A stretch of DNA of 16,636 nucleotides from an uncultured Clostridia bacterium (GCA_946562005.1 CAMNVD010000018.1:1-16636), one strand, 5' to 3'; shown: positions 8,522-14,527, counted from the stretch's first letter. Program-made: numbers and translations. Notes: generated from the letters alone by a model not told the origin.

Positions 8522-8538
8522 ATAAATAACTTATTTAT
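8522..8538. promoter_or_regulatory. Palindrome at the azlC transcription start
   Basis: ATAAATAACTTATTTAT is a perfect 17-base palindrome with 8-bp arms around a single C. It overlaps the edge of the azlC -10 box and the predicted start point, where a repressor would block transcription. Pure A/T arms make chance occurrence plausible. Confidence 0.35.
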
Positions 8539-8545
8539 TATAGCA
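8537..8545 (-). promoter_or_regulatory. Extended -10 promoter of azlCD
   Basis: On the minus strand TGC-TATAAT is a perfect -10 with the TGn extension. No good -35 is found 16-18 bases upstream, as is common for extended -10 promoters. The start point would be near 8530, with a leader of about 68 bases. Confidence 0.6.
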
Positions 8546-8594
8546 AAGATTTGAAAAAAAACCATAGAAATTTGAAAAATATTTTCGCTTTTAC

Positions 8595-8623
8595 TTGCCA
8601 AGCTGCCCTCAGGTTATTATAAT
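8595..8623 (+). promoter_or_regulatory. Sigma-70 promoter of typA
   Basis: TTGCCA (8595-8600), a 17-base spacer, and consensus TATAAT (8618-8623), in the gap divergent from azlC. The leader to the typA TTG is about 67 bases. Confidence 0.75.
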
Positions 8624-8696
8624 AAAAGCTGTTTTATTTTTTCTATCCATTTTAAATGAAATAAAATCAGATTGAAATACGCTGGGAGGAAGAATT

Positions 8697-10511
8697 TTGA
8701 AAAGAGAAGAAATCAGGAATATCGCTATTATCGCCCACGTAGACCACGGTAAAACTACCCTGGTAGACGGTATGCTCAAACAAAGCGGTACCTTCCGTGA
8801 AAACCAACAAGTACAAGAAAGAGTGATGGACTCTAACGATATCGAACGAGAACGAGGCATCACCATCCTAGCCAAAAATGCATCTGCTGAATATAACGGT
8901 GTGAAAATCAACATCGTAGATACCCCAGGCCACGCAGACTTCGGCGGCGAAGTAGAACGAGTTCTCAAGATGGTAGACGGCGTATTACTTTTGGTAGACT
9001 CTGCCGAAGGTCCTATGCCACAGACCCGCTTTGTATTACAAAAAGCGTTAGAGTTAAACCACAAAGTTGTCATCTTAATCAATAAAATCGACCGCCCTGA
9101 CGCCCGTATCGATGAAGTTATCGACGAAGTGCTAGAGTTGTTATTAGACTTAGGCGCTACCGACGAACAGTTGGACAGCCCTATCCTCTACTGCTCGGGC
9201 AGAGCTGGCACTGCATCTTTGAGCCAAGATGTAGCAGGCACAGACTTAAAACCATTGTTTGAAACCATCATCGACTATATCCCTGCTCCAGAAGTAGAAG
9301 TAGAGGCGCCACTGGCTGTCCTCATCTCCTCCATCGACTACAACGAATACGTAGGCAGAATCGCCGTTGGGAAAATCGAACGAGGCCGTATGAAGGTAAA
9401 TCAAGAAGTTGCTATTTGCGATTATCATAAAGAAGACCTGTCCGGCAAAGCCAAAATCACAGCTATCTACCAATTTAGCGGTGTGAATAAAGAAGCAGTG
9501 CAAGAAGCTATGGCTGGAGATATCGTTTCCTTCTCCGGCATCGAAAGTATCAATATCGGCAATACCGTTTGCAGTCCAGAAGCCATCGAACCCATTCCTT
9601 TTGTAAAGATTTCCGAGCCTACTGTAGAAATGACCTTCTCTGTTAATGACAGTCCTTTTGCCGGCAAAGAAGGGAAATTTGTCACATCTCGTCAATTACG
9701 GGACAGACTCTATAAAGAATTGTTAAAAGACGTTTCTTTGGTCGTACAAGATACAGAAAGCGCTGAGTCTTTCCGTGTGTTGGGCCGTGGTGAGATGCAC
9801 TTATCTATTTTAATCGAAAATATGCGTCGAGAAGGCTATGAATTCCAAGTAAGCACGCCTCGTGTATTATATAAGGAAATTGATGGTAAGAAATGCGAAC
9901 CGCTGGAATATTTAGTAGTTGACGTACCATTAGATTATCAAGGCAGCGTCATGGAAGCCATGGGTACCAGAAAGGCAGAACTCCAAGCCATGAACCCACA
10001 AGGCTCCCGTATGCGTCTAGAATATATCATTCCCGCTCGAGGACTTTTTGGCTACCGCAGTGAGTTTCTCACCAGCACCAAGGGGGAAGGTATTTTGAAC
10101 TCTATTTTCCATGGGTACGGACCATATAAAGGAGAAATGGTTACCCGGAATGTGGGCTCTCTCGTTGCCTTTGAAACTGGGGAAGCCGTAAGCTATGGCC
10201 TATTCAATGCCCAAGATAGAGGCACTCTCTTCGTAGAACCAGGCGACGCCGTTTATATAGGCATGGTAGTAGGCTCTAACCCCAAAAACGAAGATTTGGT
10301 TATCAATGTTTGCAAGAAAAAGCAAGCTACCAATATGCGGGCTTCCGGCAGTGATGAAGCATTACGCTTAGTTCCTGCTCGGAAAATGAGCTTAGAAGAA
10401 GCCTTAGAGTTTTTAGGTGAAGACGAACTTTTGGAAGTAACTCCAGAAAACTTCCGCATCCGCAAAAAGATATTAGACCACAACCAACGGGCAAAATCCA
10501 ACAAGAGATAA
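8697..10511 (+). CDS. typA: TypA/BipA translational GTPase
   Basis: A 604-residue ribosome-binding GTPase of the EF-G superfamily that helps 50S assembly and growth under stress. GTPase motifs are all intact: AHVDHGKT at 13-20, RGITI at 53-57, DTPGH at 75-79, NKID at 129-132, SGRAG near 167-171. They are followed by the beta-barrel domain (about 200-300), the EF-G III/V-like domains, and the BipA-specific C-terminal domain, including GLFGYRSEFLT and NAQDRGTLFVEPGDAVYIGM. Length is normal. The start is TTG (8697-8699), six bases after GGGAGGA; no ATG lies close to this site, and the N-terminus KREEIRNIAIIAHVDHGKTT fits the family. It is transcribed alone, from its own promoter to its own terminator. 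Confidence 0.98.
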   Translation: MKREEIRNIAIIAHVDHGKTTLVDGMLKQSGTFRENQQVQERVMDSNDIERERGITILAKNASAEYNGVKINIVDTPGHADFGGEVERVLKMVDGVLLLVDSAEGPMPQTRFVLQKALELNHKVVILINKIDRPDARIDEVIDEVLELLLDLGATDEQLDSPILYCSGRAGTASLSQDVAGTDLKPLFETIIDYIPAPEVEVEAPLAVLISSIDYNEYVGRIAVGKIERGRMKVNQEVAICDYHKEDLSGKAKITAIYQFSGVNKEAVQEAMAGDIVSFSGIESINIGNTVCSPEAIEPIPFVKISEPTVEMTFSVNDSPFAGKEGKFVTSRQLRDRLYKELLKDVSLVVQDTESAESFRVLGRGEMHLSILIENMRREGYEFQVSTPRVLYKEIDGKKCEPLEYLVVDVPLDYQGSVMEAMGTRKAELQAMNPQGSRMRLEYIIPARGLFGYRSEFLTSTKGEGILNSIFHGYGPYKGEMVTRNVGSLVAFETGEAVSYGLFNAQDRGTLFVEPGDAVYIGMVVGSNPKNEDLVINVCKKKQATNMRASGSDEALRLVPARKMSLEEALEFLGEDELLEVTPENFRIRKKILDHNQRAKSNKR

Positions 10512-10513
10512 GC

Positions 10514-10548
10514 AAAAAGGACTTGCAAGAAATTGCAGGTCCTTTTTT
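10514..10548 (+). terminator. Strong typA terminator
   Basis: AAAAAGGACTTGCAA pairs with TTGCAGGTCCTTTTT (15 bp, one G-U) around a GAAA loop, followed by a T-run. It begins three bases after the typA stop. The A-run on the left makes it partly bidirectional. Confidence 0.92.
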
Positions 10549-10590
10549 ATTTAATCTTTCCAAAATAATCTCAAAATTCATCGGGGACTC

Positions 10591-10695
10591 GCCGCCTGTT
10601 TGCCGAGGGGAGTAAAAGGTAGTGGCGACGCACTTACTGGGGCAACCAGGCGGCAATTTTGGTTCTTTTACAAAAAGAACGAGAAATCGCCCAAG
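10591..10695 (+). repeat. Two-hairpin repeat, copy 1
   Basis: Noncoding unit of about 105 bp. The first hairpin pairs GCCGCCTGTTTGCC (10591-10604) with GGCAACCAGGCGGC (10641-10654), 13 of 14 positions, around a 36-base interior. The second hairpin pairs GTTCTTTT (10662-10669) with AAAAGAAC (10673-10680). The unit ends near GCCCAAG (10689-10695). An inverted, diverged copy follows at 10793-10900. The region from 10549 to 10952 has no credible gene; these two copies, about 100 bases between them and a terminator account for it. Confidence 0.7.
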
Positions 10696-10792
10696 ATAAC
10701 GCATAGCAACTGCCCAACGCACGACAAGCAGCAAGTAAATCTTATCGCAAAATGTAAATTACCTCCTGCACTCTTCACTACAACGCAACAAC

Positions 10793-10900
10793 CTTGGGCA
10801 TATTTTCTTTTTCTTCTTTGTAAAGAAGCAAACAGGCGTCTGGTTGTCTTAACCTGGCAGCCTCGCCATAAGGTTACGTTCCCCGCGACAAACAGCCGCC
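10793..10900 (-). repeat. Two-hairpin repeat, copy 2, inverted
   Basis: Read on the minus strand, GGCGGCTGTTTGTC (10887-10900) pairs with GACAACCAGACGCC (10835-10848), then CTTCTTT pairs with AAAGAAG (10813-10828), and the unit ends at GCCCAAG (10793-10799). The layout matches copy 1: CTGTTTG-CG-GGGGA, GTAA, TGGCGA, CAACCAG, TTCTTTnCAAAGAA occur in the same order. Arm changes are paired between the copies (TTTGCC/GGCAA versus TTTGTC/GACAA, and G-C versus C-G closing the second stem), which argues that the folded structure is kept. Confidence 0.65.
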
Positions 10901-10915
10901 CTTCCCCGCAAACAA

Positions 10916-10954
10916 AAAAGCCAAAGAACATTTTTCTTTTGTTCTTTGGCTTTT
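10916..10954. terminator. Bidirectional hairpin terminator after the XRE gene
   Basis: AAAAGCCAAAGAACA (10916-10930) pairs perfectly with TGTTCTTTGGCTTTT (10940-10954) around a 9-base loop. T-runs follow on both strands. On the minus strand it begins at the stop of the XRE gene at 10953-11165, so it most likely terminates that message. Confidence 0.85.
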
Positions 10955-11165
10955 ATTTTTTCTCTTCGTCAGGAAGAAATTCGATGATATCATTTGGAGT
11001 GCACTCTAAAATCTTACACAGTCGCTCCATAGTATCGGTGTTCATATGCTTATTATGACGCAGCCGACTAATAGTGTTTGTGCTAAACCCCTTCTTTTCA
11101 ACGAGAAAATAAGTTGAAACACCTCTATTTTCCATAGTTTTCCATAAAGGGGCATAACTAATCAT
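10953..11165 (-). CDS. Small XRE-family (Cro/C1-type) HTH regulator
   Basis: A 70-residue single-domain DNA-binding protein. I start it at ATG 11163-11165, giving MISYAPLWKTMENRGVSTYF, because this opening (MISYxPLWKTL) is typical of short Cro/C1-type repressors and AGGGTGG lies eight bases upstream. A GTG four codons earlier lacks support. The helix-turn-helix covers about residues 15-55 (STYFLVEKKGFSTNTISRLRH as recognition part), followed by MERLCKILECTPNDIIEFLP. There is no ligand or dimerisation domain. Such proteins often repress their own promoter, and 18-bp direct repeats upstream (11226-11272) are candidate sites. No partner gene is adjacent on the same strand except the broken XRE tail upstream. 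Confidence 0.88.
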   Translation of the reverse strand: MISYAPLWKTMENRGVSTYFLVEKKGFSTNTISRLRHNKHMNTDTMERLCKILECTPNDIIEFLPDEEKK

Positions 11166-11225
11166 ATTCAAAACCACCCTCTTTATCTTTTGACTATATT
11201 TTCTTATAAAACATCAATCATGCAA

Positions 11226-11272
11226 ATCTTTAACGAATTGACTATCTTTAACACATTGACTATCTTTAATAA
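11226..11272. repeat. 18-bp direct repeats upstream of the XRE gene
   Basis: ATTGACTATCTTTAACAC (11237-11254) is followed directly by ATTGACTATCTTTAATAA (11255-11272) and preceded by a partial unit ATCTTTAACGA (11226-11236). A further TTGACTAT stands at 11190-11197. Phased copies upstream of an HTH gene look like iterated operator sites, but only the repetition itself is seen. Confidence 0.7.
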
Positions 11273-11284
11273 ATTAAATATAAT
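11256..11284 (+). promoter_or_regulatory. Plus-strand promoter inside the direct repeats
   Basis: TTGACT (11256-11261), exactly 17 bases, consensus TATAAT (11279-11284). It points away from the small XRE gene and into the broken XRE tail and the REP-like palindrome on the antisense strand. There is no plus-strand gene for it to drive before 12394. Confidence 0.5.
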
Positions 11285-11296
11285 AAAAACGGATAT

Positions 11297-11407
11297 TTAT
11301 TTTTTCGGATATGGCTTCATTTCATTGGTCCGCCCCATCAGGTAGTCCACGCTGGTTCCATAAAAGTCCGCAAGCTTGCCCATAATCAAATACGAACAGG
11401 TTTTTAA
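11297..11407 (-). pseudogene. C-terminal remnant of an XRE-family repressor
   Basis: On the minus strand, the frame ending at TAA 11297-11299 encodes MGKLADFYGTSVDYLMGR and then NEMKPYPKK. The phrase ADFYGTSVDYLMGRTNE is a stock C-terminal end of the HTH_3 domain in Firmicute and phage repressors, where the last HTH helix leads to a short tail. The N-terminal about 40 residues carrying the DNA-recognition helices are missing. Sequence similarity stops close to the left arm of the REP-like palindrome at 11408, and the frame continues through it as junk (CHSERMRRILK). I read it as a regulator destroyed by insertion or deletion at the palindrome. Confidence 0.7.
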
Positions 11408-11486
11408 GATTCTTCGCATTCGCTCAGAATGACATTTGAAGTAGTTTGTAGCTCTTAATGTCATTCTGAGCGTAGCCGTAAGAATC
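11408..11486. repeat. REP/MITE-like palindromic element
   Basis: Left arm 11408-11434 (GATTCTTCG, then CGCTCAGAATGACA) and right arm 11459-11486 (TGTCATTCTGAGCG, then AAGAATC) are inverted copies with a 14-bp perfect inner match and a 24-base centre. Sequences of the form GATTCTTCG..CGCTCAGAATGACA are dispersed palindromic repeats in many gut Firmicutes. With the XRE remnant and the 18-bp repeats it fills the gene-poor stretch 11166-11491. Confidence 0.8.
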
Positions 11487-11491
11487 CTCTT

Positions 11492-11737
11492 TTAGTTTTT
11501 GTTTAATCCATCTATGGCCTTTTTGAATTGAATAAGTGCATAAGTAATATAATCTTCCTTCTCTAAAGCAATCCGGGAAAATACCTCTATTTTTTTCTCC
11601 GACATCTTTGGCCCTTTGCATAATTCCATTACCACTTTTATGTTTACAGCAACCCATAAGAAAGCCGGCTGAAACTCAGGTGGCAGTTTTTCAAATTCTT
11701 CTAGGATTATTTCAACATATTTTTCTTTTTCATCCAT
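11492..11737 (-). CDS. Small hypothetical protein paired with an XRE regulator
   Basis: An 81-residue protein that I do not recognise. It starts at ATG 11735-11737 behind AGAGGAAG, 12 bases after the stop of the XRE gene at 11750-12016, so the two form one transcription unit. It is predicted to be mostly helical and has no signal peptide. A hydrophobic stretch PAFLWVAVNIKVVMELC occupies about residues 23-39, and charged segments flank it. The stretch is too broken for a confident membrane helix. By position it could be a partner of the regulator (antitoxin-like, anti-repressor or co-regulator), but nothing in the sequence demonstrates that. The stop is followed within a few bases by the REP-like palindrome. 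Confidence 0.75.
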   Translation of the reverse strand: MDEKEKYVEIILEEFEKLPPEFQPAFLWVAVNIKVVMELCKGPKMSEKKIEVFSRIALEKEDYITYALIQFKKAIDGLNKN

Positions 11738-11749
11738 AAATATCTTCCT

Positions 11750-12016
11750 CTAATCCTCATCTTCTGTTTTTAGGAGATTTTCATCTACAAACTGGCTAGC
11801 TGTGATACCAAAGGCTCTGCTAAACTTAATAACCACATCAATACCTACATTACAATGTTTTCCCTGTGCCACCCTTCTAATAGTAGATAATGACACCCCC
11901 GATTTTCGGGATAAGTCTTTTAATGTTAAGTTTTCTTCCTTACATAATTGATTGAGTCTGCCTGTTAAGATTCTTTGTAGTTTGGCTTCTATTTTTTCCA
12001 GGTCTGCTTCTTGCAT
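11750..12016 (-). CDS. Small XRE-family HTH regulator
   Basis: An 88-residue Cro/C1-type DNA-binding protein. The N-terminal about 18 residues form a charged helix (MQEADLEKIEAKLQRILTGR). The HTH runs from about residue 19 to 75: LCKEENLTLKDLSRKSGVSL, then STIRRVAQGKHCNVGIDVVI, then FSRAFGITASQFVD. The ATG has a near-perfect AAGGAGGT upstream. It is the first gene of a two-gene unit with the 81-residue protein downstream. I see no clear promoter; a TAGAAT (-10-like) on the minus strand near 12048-12053 has no convincing -35. Confidence 0.88.
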   Translation of the reverse strand: MQEADLEKIEAKLQRILTGRLNQLCKEENLTLKDLSRKSGVSLSTIRRVAQGKHCNVGIDVVIKFSRAFGITASQFVDENLLKTEDED

Positions 12017-12143
12017 ACCACTACCTCCTTATGCTTTTTCACCGCCATTCTAAACGATTACCCCTTTTTAAAATGCTTTTTAAGACATTTCCACTTAAAA
12101 CTTTTCTAACTTGGGCTATGACTGCTGCCCCGCTTAAAAAACC

Positions 12144-12180
12144 AAAAAAGAGAAAGAACATCATGTTCTTTCTCTTTTTT
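12144..12180. repeat. Perfect 37-base palindrome, terminator-like
   Basis: AAAAAAGAGAAAGAACAT (12144-12161) and its exact reverse complement (12163-12180) surround one C, with T-runs on both strands. No gene ends here on either strand, so it is an orphan. Its AAAGAACA/TGTTCTTT core is shared with the hairpin at 10916-10954. Confidence 0.7.
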
Positions 12181-12181
12181 T

Positions 12182-12215
12182 AAGTTCTTCGTCACCCCGT
12201 TCCTCAGAATAACTT
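12182..12215 (+). repeat. Degenerate single REP arm
   Basis: GTTCTTCGTCACCCCGTTCC, then TCAGAATAAC, resembles the left arm of the palindrome at 11408-11434 (GATTCTTCG, then CTCAGAATGAC). No matching right arm follows, so it is a decayed or half element next to the orphan palindrome. Confidence 0.45.
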
Positions 12216-12315
12216 GCTGTGCCACATAAATACAAAGCATTACCAGCTAACCCTGACAATTATACTCGCCCCAAAAGGTACTAAGTTTTATCTTCGCACA
12301 TAGTGGCAGATTATT

Positions 12316-12340
12316 AAATCCTATTGACACAGTAGGATTT
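12316..12340. promoter_or_regulatory. Operator-like palindrome over the SDR -35 box
   Basis: AAATCCTA (12316-12323) and TAGGATTT (12333-12340) are exact inverted arms with a 9-base centre that is itself nearly symmetric (TG..CA). The -35 box of the SDR promoter lies in the centre, a classic place for a repressor. Confidence 0.6.
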
Positions 12341-12352
12341 CCATGATAGCAT
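12324..12352 (+). promoter_or_regulatory. Sigma-70 promoter of the SDR gene
   Basis: Consensus TTGACA (12324-12329), 17 bases, TAGCAT (12347-12352, 4 of 6). Leader of about 35 bases to the ATG. Confidence 0.65.
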
Positions 12353-12393
12353 AGGGGTGGAATAAACTAGATTGATTTTAGGAGGGATTTATA

Positions 12394-13197
12394 ATGAAAC
12401 CAGTATGCGTGATTACTGGGGGCAGCGGCGGCATTGGCTTAGAGTCCGCCAAAATGTTCCCCAACCACACCGTTGTCATTGCAGATATTAATGAGCAAGC
12501 CCTTGCCACAGGTAAAGAAGAGCTGACGGCCTTAGGCATCGACACTGTTACCGCCATTTGCGATGTAAGCAAAAAAGAACAAACCGACGCTTTAGCTGCA
12601 AAGGCAGCAGAGCTAGGCGCCATCACCAGCGTCGTTCATACCGCAGGGGTTAGCGGCTCCGTGTCCAATCCTGATTTGGTAATGAAAATCGACCTTATCG
12701 GCAGTGAATACATTATTGAATCCTTCCTGCCTCATATGGGAACAGGCAGCTCCATGGTGCTCATCGCCTCTATGATGGCAAGCACCGTGCCACCAAACGC
12801 CGACTATGACAAATTGATGTTAAACTGCCAAGAAGAAGGCTTCCTGACAAAAATTGCGCCATTTGCAGAGGGCAATGCAGACCATGCCTACAACTTCGCT
12901 AAACGGGGCGTTCGCCTCCTTGCCGAAAAATGGGCAGGCACATATGGGGAAAAGGGCGCTCGTATTAACTCCCTGTCTCCCGGCATCATCGAAACCAAAA
13001 TGGCTATGCAGGCAGCAGCCGATCATCCAGAACAAATGGAAATGATGAGCAAAGCCACCCCGCTCAAACGGAACGGCAAACCGGAAGATATTGCAAACGT
13101 AGTCGCATTCCTTTGCAGTGACGCTTCCGCCTTTATCACCGGCACAGATATTTTAGTAGACGGCGGTCTTATTAAAACCATGCTGGCAAGAAAATAG
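12394..13197 (+). CDS. SDR-family oxidoreductase, 3-alpha-hydroxysteroid dehydrogenase-like
   Basis: A 267-residue short-chain dehydrogenase/reductase with the Rossmann glycine motif TGGSGGIG at 8-15 and D31 after the second strand, which favours NAD(H). It also has the HTAG motif at 82-85, catalytic S126 (LIAS), Y166 and K170 (YNFAK), SPG at 195-197, and the C-terminal ITGTDILVDGG. The Ser-to-Tyr distance is 40 residues instead of about 13. This insertion is a feature of the 3-alpha-hydroxysteroid/carbonyl reductase-like branch, so steroid, bile-acid or terpenoid carbonyls are possible substrates, though unproven. D100 (KIDLIG) stands where most SDRs have the structural Asn. AGGAGG precedes the ATG. 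It is transcribed alone, from promoter 12324-12352 to terminator 13221-13253. Confidence 0.92.
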   Translation: MKPVCVITGGSGGIGLESAKMFPNHTVVIADINEQALATGKEELTALGIDTVTAICDVSKKEQTDALAAKAAELGAITSVVHTAGVSGSVSNPDLVMKIDLIGSEYIIESFLPHMGTGSSMVLIASMMASTVPPNADYDKLMLNCQEEGFLTKIAPFAEGNADHAYNFAKRGVRLLAEKWAGTYGEKGARINSLSPGIIETKMAMQAAADHPEQMEMMSKATPLKRNGKPEDIANVVAFLCSDASAFITGTDILVDGGLIKTMLARK

Positions 13198-13220
13198 CAA
13201 TAGGTTAAAAATCTAAAAAT

Positions 13221-13253
13221 AAAAGAACCGATTAAAAATATCGGTTCTTTTTT
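13221..13253. terminator. Bidirectional terminator between SDR and zinc-ribbon genes
   Basis: AAAAGAACCGAT (13221-13232) pairs with ATCGGTTCTTTT (13240-13251) around a 7-base loop, with T-runs on both sides. It serves the two convergent genes. Confidence 0.9.
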
Positions 13254-13282
13254 ATATACAGATTTATAAGCAGATAAGACTT

Positions 13283-13972
13283 TTATCTGACTTTTTCAAA
13301 TGTTTCCATATAATTTTCAATCTTAATCATCAATTTACCATCTTGGATGCCGGCAGCAGTACCAGAACCAGCACTCAGCATATAAACATAGTCAAAGTTT
13401 GTATCTTTCGTATCCTTCATGGTCCGCCAAGTACCATTTAATTTTGCGCTGTTCATGTTCATGGTAAAGGTGCCATCCTTTTTGAATTCCGCAAAGGAGG
13501 AATTAGCCGGCAAAGGACTTACCTTCTTTGTGTCATAGTCAAACACACTAACGCCTTCCCATTTCCCGATGATAGGGTCAGAGGAAACTTTACTGGAAGA
13601 TACTGGTACGTTATCTGCGCTGCTTGGCATATCCCCCTTGCCGCCAAACATAGAAAATACTAAGCAAAGCACTACCACAGCAGCAGCAACACACGCCCCT
13701 ATTTTTATCATTTTAGACTTATCACCAGCTACGGCTGTAGGAGCCGGTGCCGTTGCAGCTGCTCGTTCTTCATTACGAGCCGGACAGCCGCATTTAGGAC
13801 AGACTGTGAAATGTTCATCAAATTGACTTTTACATTCTTTGCACTCATAAACAACAGCAGGGTCAGGCGTTTCTGTTGCAACAATCAAGGGATTGCCGCA
13901 ACCAGGACATACCATTGCCTTATCGCTCACTTCTTTCCCACATTCGGGACATTTAACTAATGTCATTTTCAT
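13283..13972 (-). CDS. Membrane-anchored protein with two zinc ribbons
   Basis: A 229-residue protein with three parts. Two N-terminal zinc ribbons have ligand cysteines C8/C11 with C22/C25 and C44/C47 with C58/C61 (CPxCG-type). After an Ala/Pro linker comes one transmembrane helix at about 89-109, then an outside domain of about 115 residues. The latter has the pattern GKWEG, FKKDGTFTMN, LNGTWR, resembling lipocalin-like domains found behind zinc ribbons in Firmicutes. The ribbons should face the cytoplasm. Two in-frame ATGs (13972 and 13966) share the ribosome binding site AGGAG; spacing slightly favours the second. Function is unknown. It is divergent from an XRE regulator. Confidence 0.85.
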   Translation of the reverse strand: MKMTLVKCPECGKEVSDKAMVCPGCGNPLIVATETPDPAVVYECKECKSQFDEHFTVCPKCGCPARNEERAAATAPAPTAVAGDKSKMIKIGACVAAAVVVLCLVFSMFGGKGDMPSSADNVPVSSSKVSSDPIIGKWEGVSVFDYDTKKVSPLPANSSFAEFKKDGTFTMNMNSAKLNGTWRTMKDTKDTNFDYVYMLSAGSGTAAGIQDGKLMIKIENYMETFEKVR

Positions 13973-14076
13973 ACCACTCCTAACTTTTTATCATTTCACT
14001 TATCTGCAACACTAACTTCATTCCCCTAAAAAACAGATCAGAAATCATCTCCTTTTGTCGAAAAATATCTAACCAT

Positions 14077-14149
14077 CAAATATTTAAGAACGTTTTACCA
14101 ATGATAACATATTTTTATTGATTATTCAAATATTTATAACAAATATTTC
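14077..14149. repeat. Three CAAATATTT motifs in a divergent control region
   Basis: CAAATATTT occurs at 14077-14085, 14127-14135 and 14140-14148, each with the palindromic core AAATATTT. The middle copy overlaps the -35 of the zinc-ribbon promoter, the first lies just past its start point, and the third is upstream of it. This arrangement suits binding by the adjacent XRE regulator, but the A/T richness calls for caution. Confidence 0.5.
14101..14129 (-). promoter_or_regulatory. Promoter of the zinc-ribbon gene
   Basis: On the minus strand: TTGAAT (14124-14129), 17 bases, TATCAT (14101-14106), with a TGT extension before the -10. The leader would be about 120 bases. Confidence 0.6.
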
Positions 14150-14204
14150 TCTACCATTCTTTTGCAGTCTCCCCATATGATTAGACTCAAGAGGTGATGA
14201 TACA

Positions 14205-14516
14205 ATGCTTGAAGAGTTCATCAGAAACCGCATTACACAGTTACGATTAAAAAAAGGGGTTTCAGAATATCAAATGAGTTATGATTTAGGTCATAGCCGC
14301 GGTTATATTTACAATATTTCTTCTGGAAAATCCCTGCCGCCTTTAAAAGAATTTTTAGCCATATGCGACTATTTTGAAATAACGCCCCAGCAATTTTTTG
14401 ATACGACCATTCAACATCCAGAGCTCATCCAAAAGGCACTAGATGGCATGAAAGAGTTAGAAGAAAGCGATATATTGATGTTGCTTGGTATTATTAACAG
14501 ACTGAGAAAGCACTAA
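14205..14516 (+). CDS. XRE-family HTH regulator
   Basis: A 103-residue Cro/C1-type regulator. The HTH occupies about residues 5-68: ITQLRLKKGVSEYQMSYDLG, the recognition part SRGYIYNISSGKSLPPLKEF, then CDYFEITPQQFFD. It is followed by a short helical tail (ALDGMKELEESDILMLLGII) that may dimerise. GAGGTGA lies seven bases before the ATG. It is divergent from the zinc-ribbon gene across 232 bases and probably regulates itself and perhaps that gene. I see no strong promoter; TATGAT at 14176-14181 lacks a good -35. Confidence 0.88.
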   Translation: MLEEFIRNRITQLRLKKGVSEYQMSYDLGHSRGYIYNISSGKSLPPLKEFLAICDYFEITPQQFFDTTIQHPELIQKALDGMKELEESDILMLLGIINRLRKH

Positions 14517-14527
14517 AAAGCATCGTC

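Noticed and set aside
8609..9082. Minus-strand 157-codon frame over the start of typA
   Set aside because: It is antisense to the conserved GTPase domain and is explained by codon usage of typA.
10600..11058. Plus-strand open frame of 152 codons
   Set aside because: It runs through both hairpin repeats, a terminator and the antisense of the XRE gene, has no ribosome binding site and shows no protein-like composition.
11226..11272. CRISPR-like repeats
   Set aside because: The units abut without spacers and there are only two full copies, so they are direct repeats and not an array.
11424..11657. Minus-strand 77-codon frame overlapping the 81-residue gene
   Set aside because: It is in another frame of the better-supported small gene, with no start signal, and runs into the REP-like palindrome.
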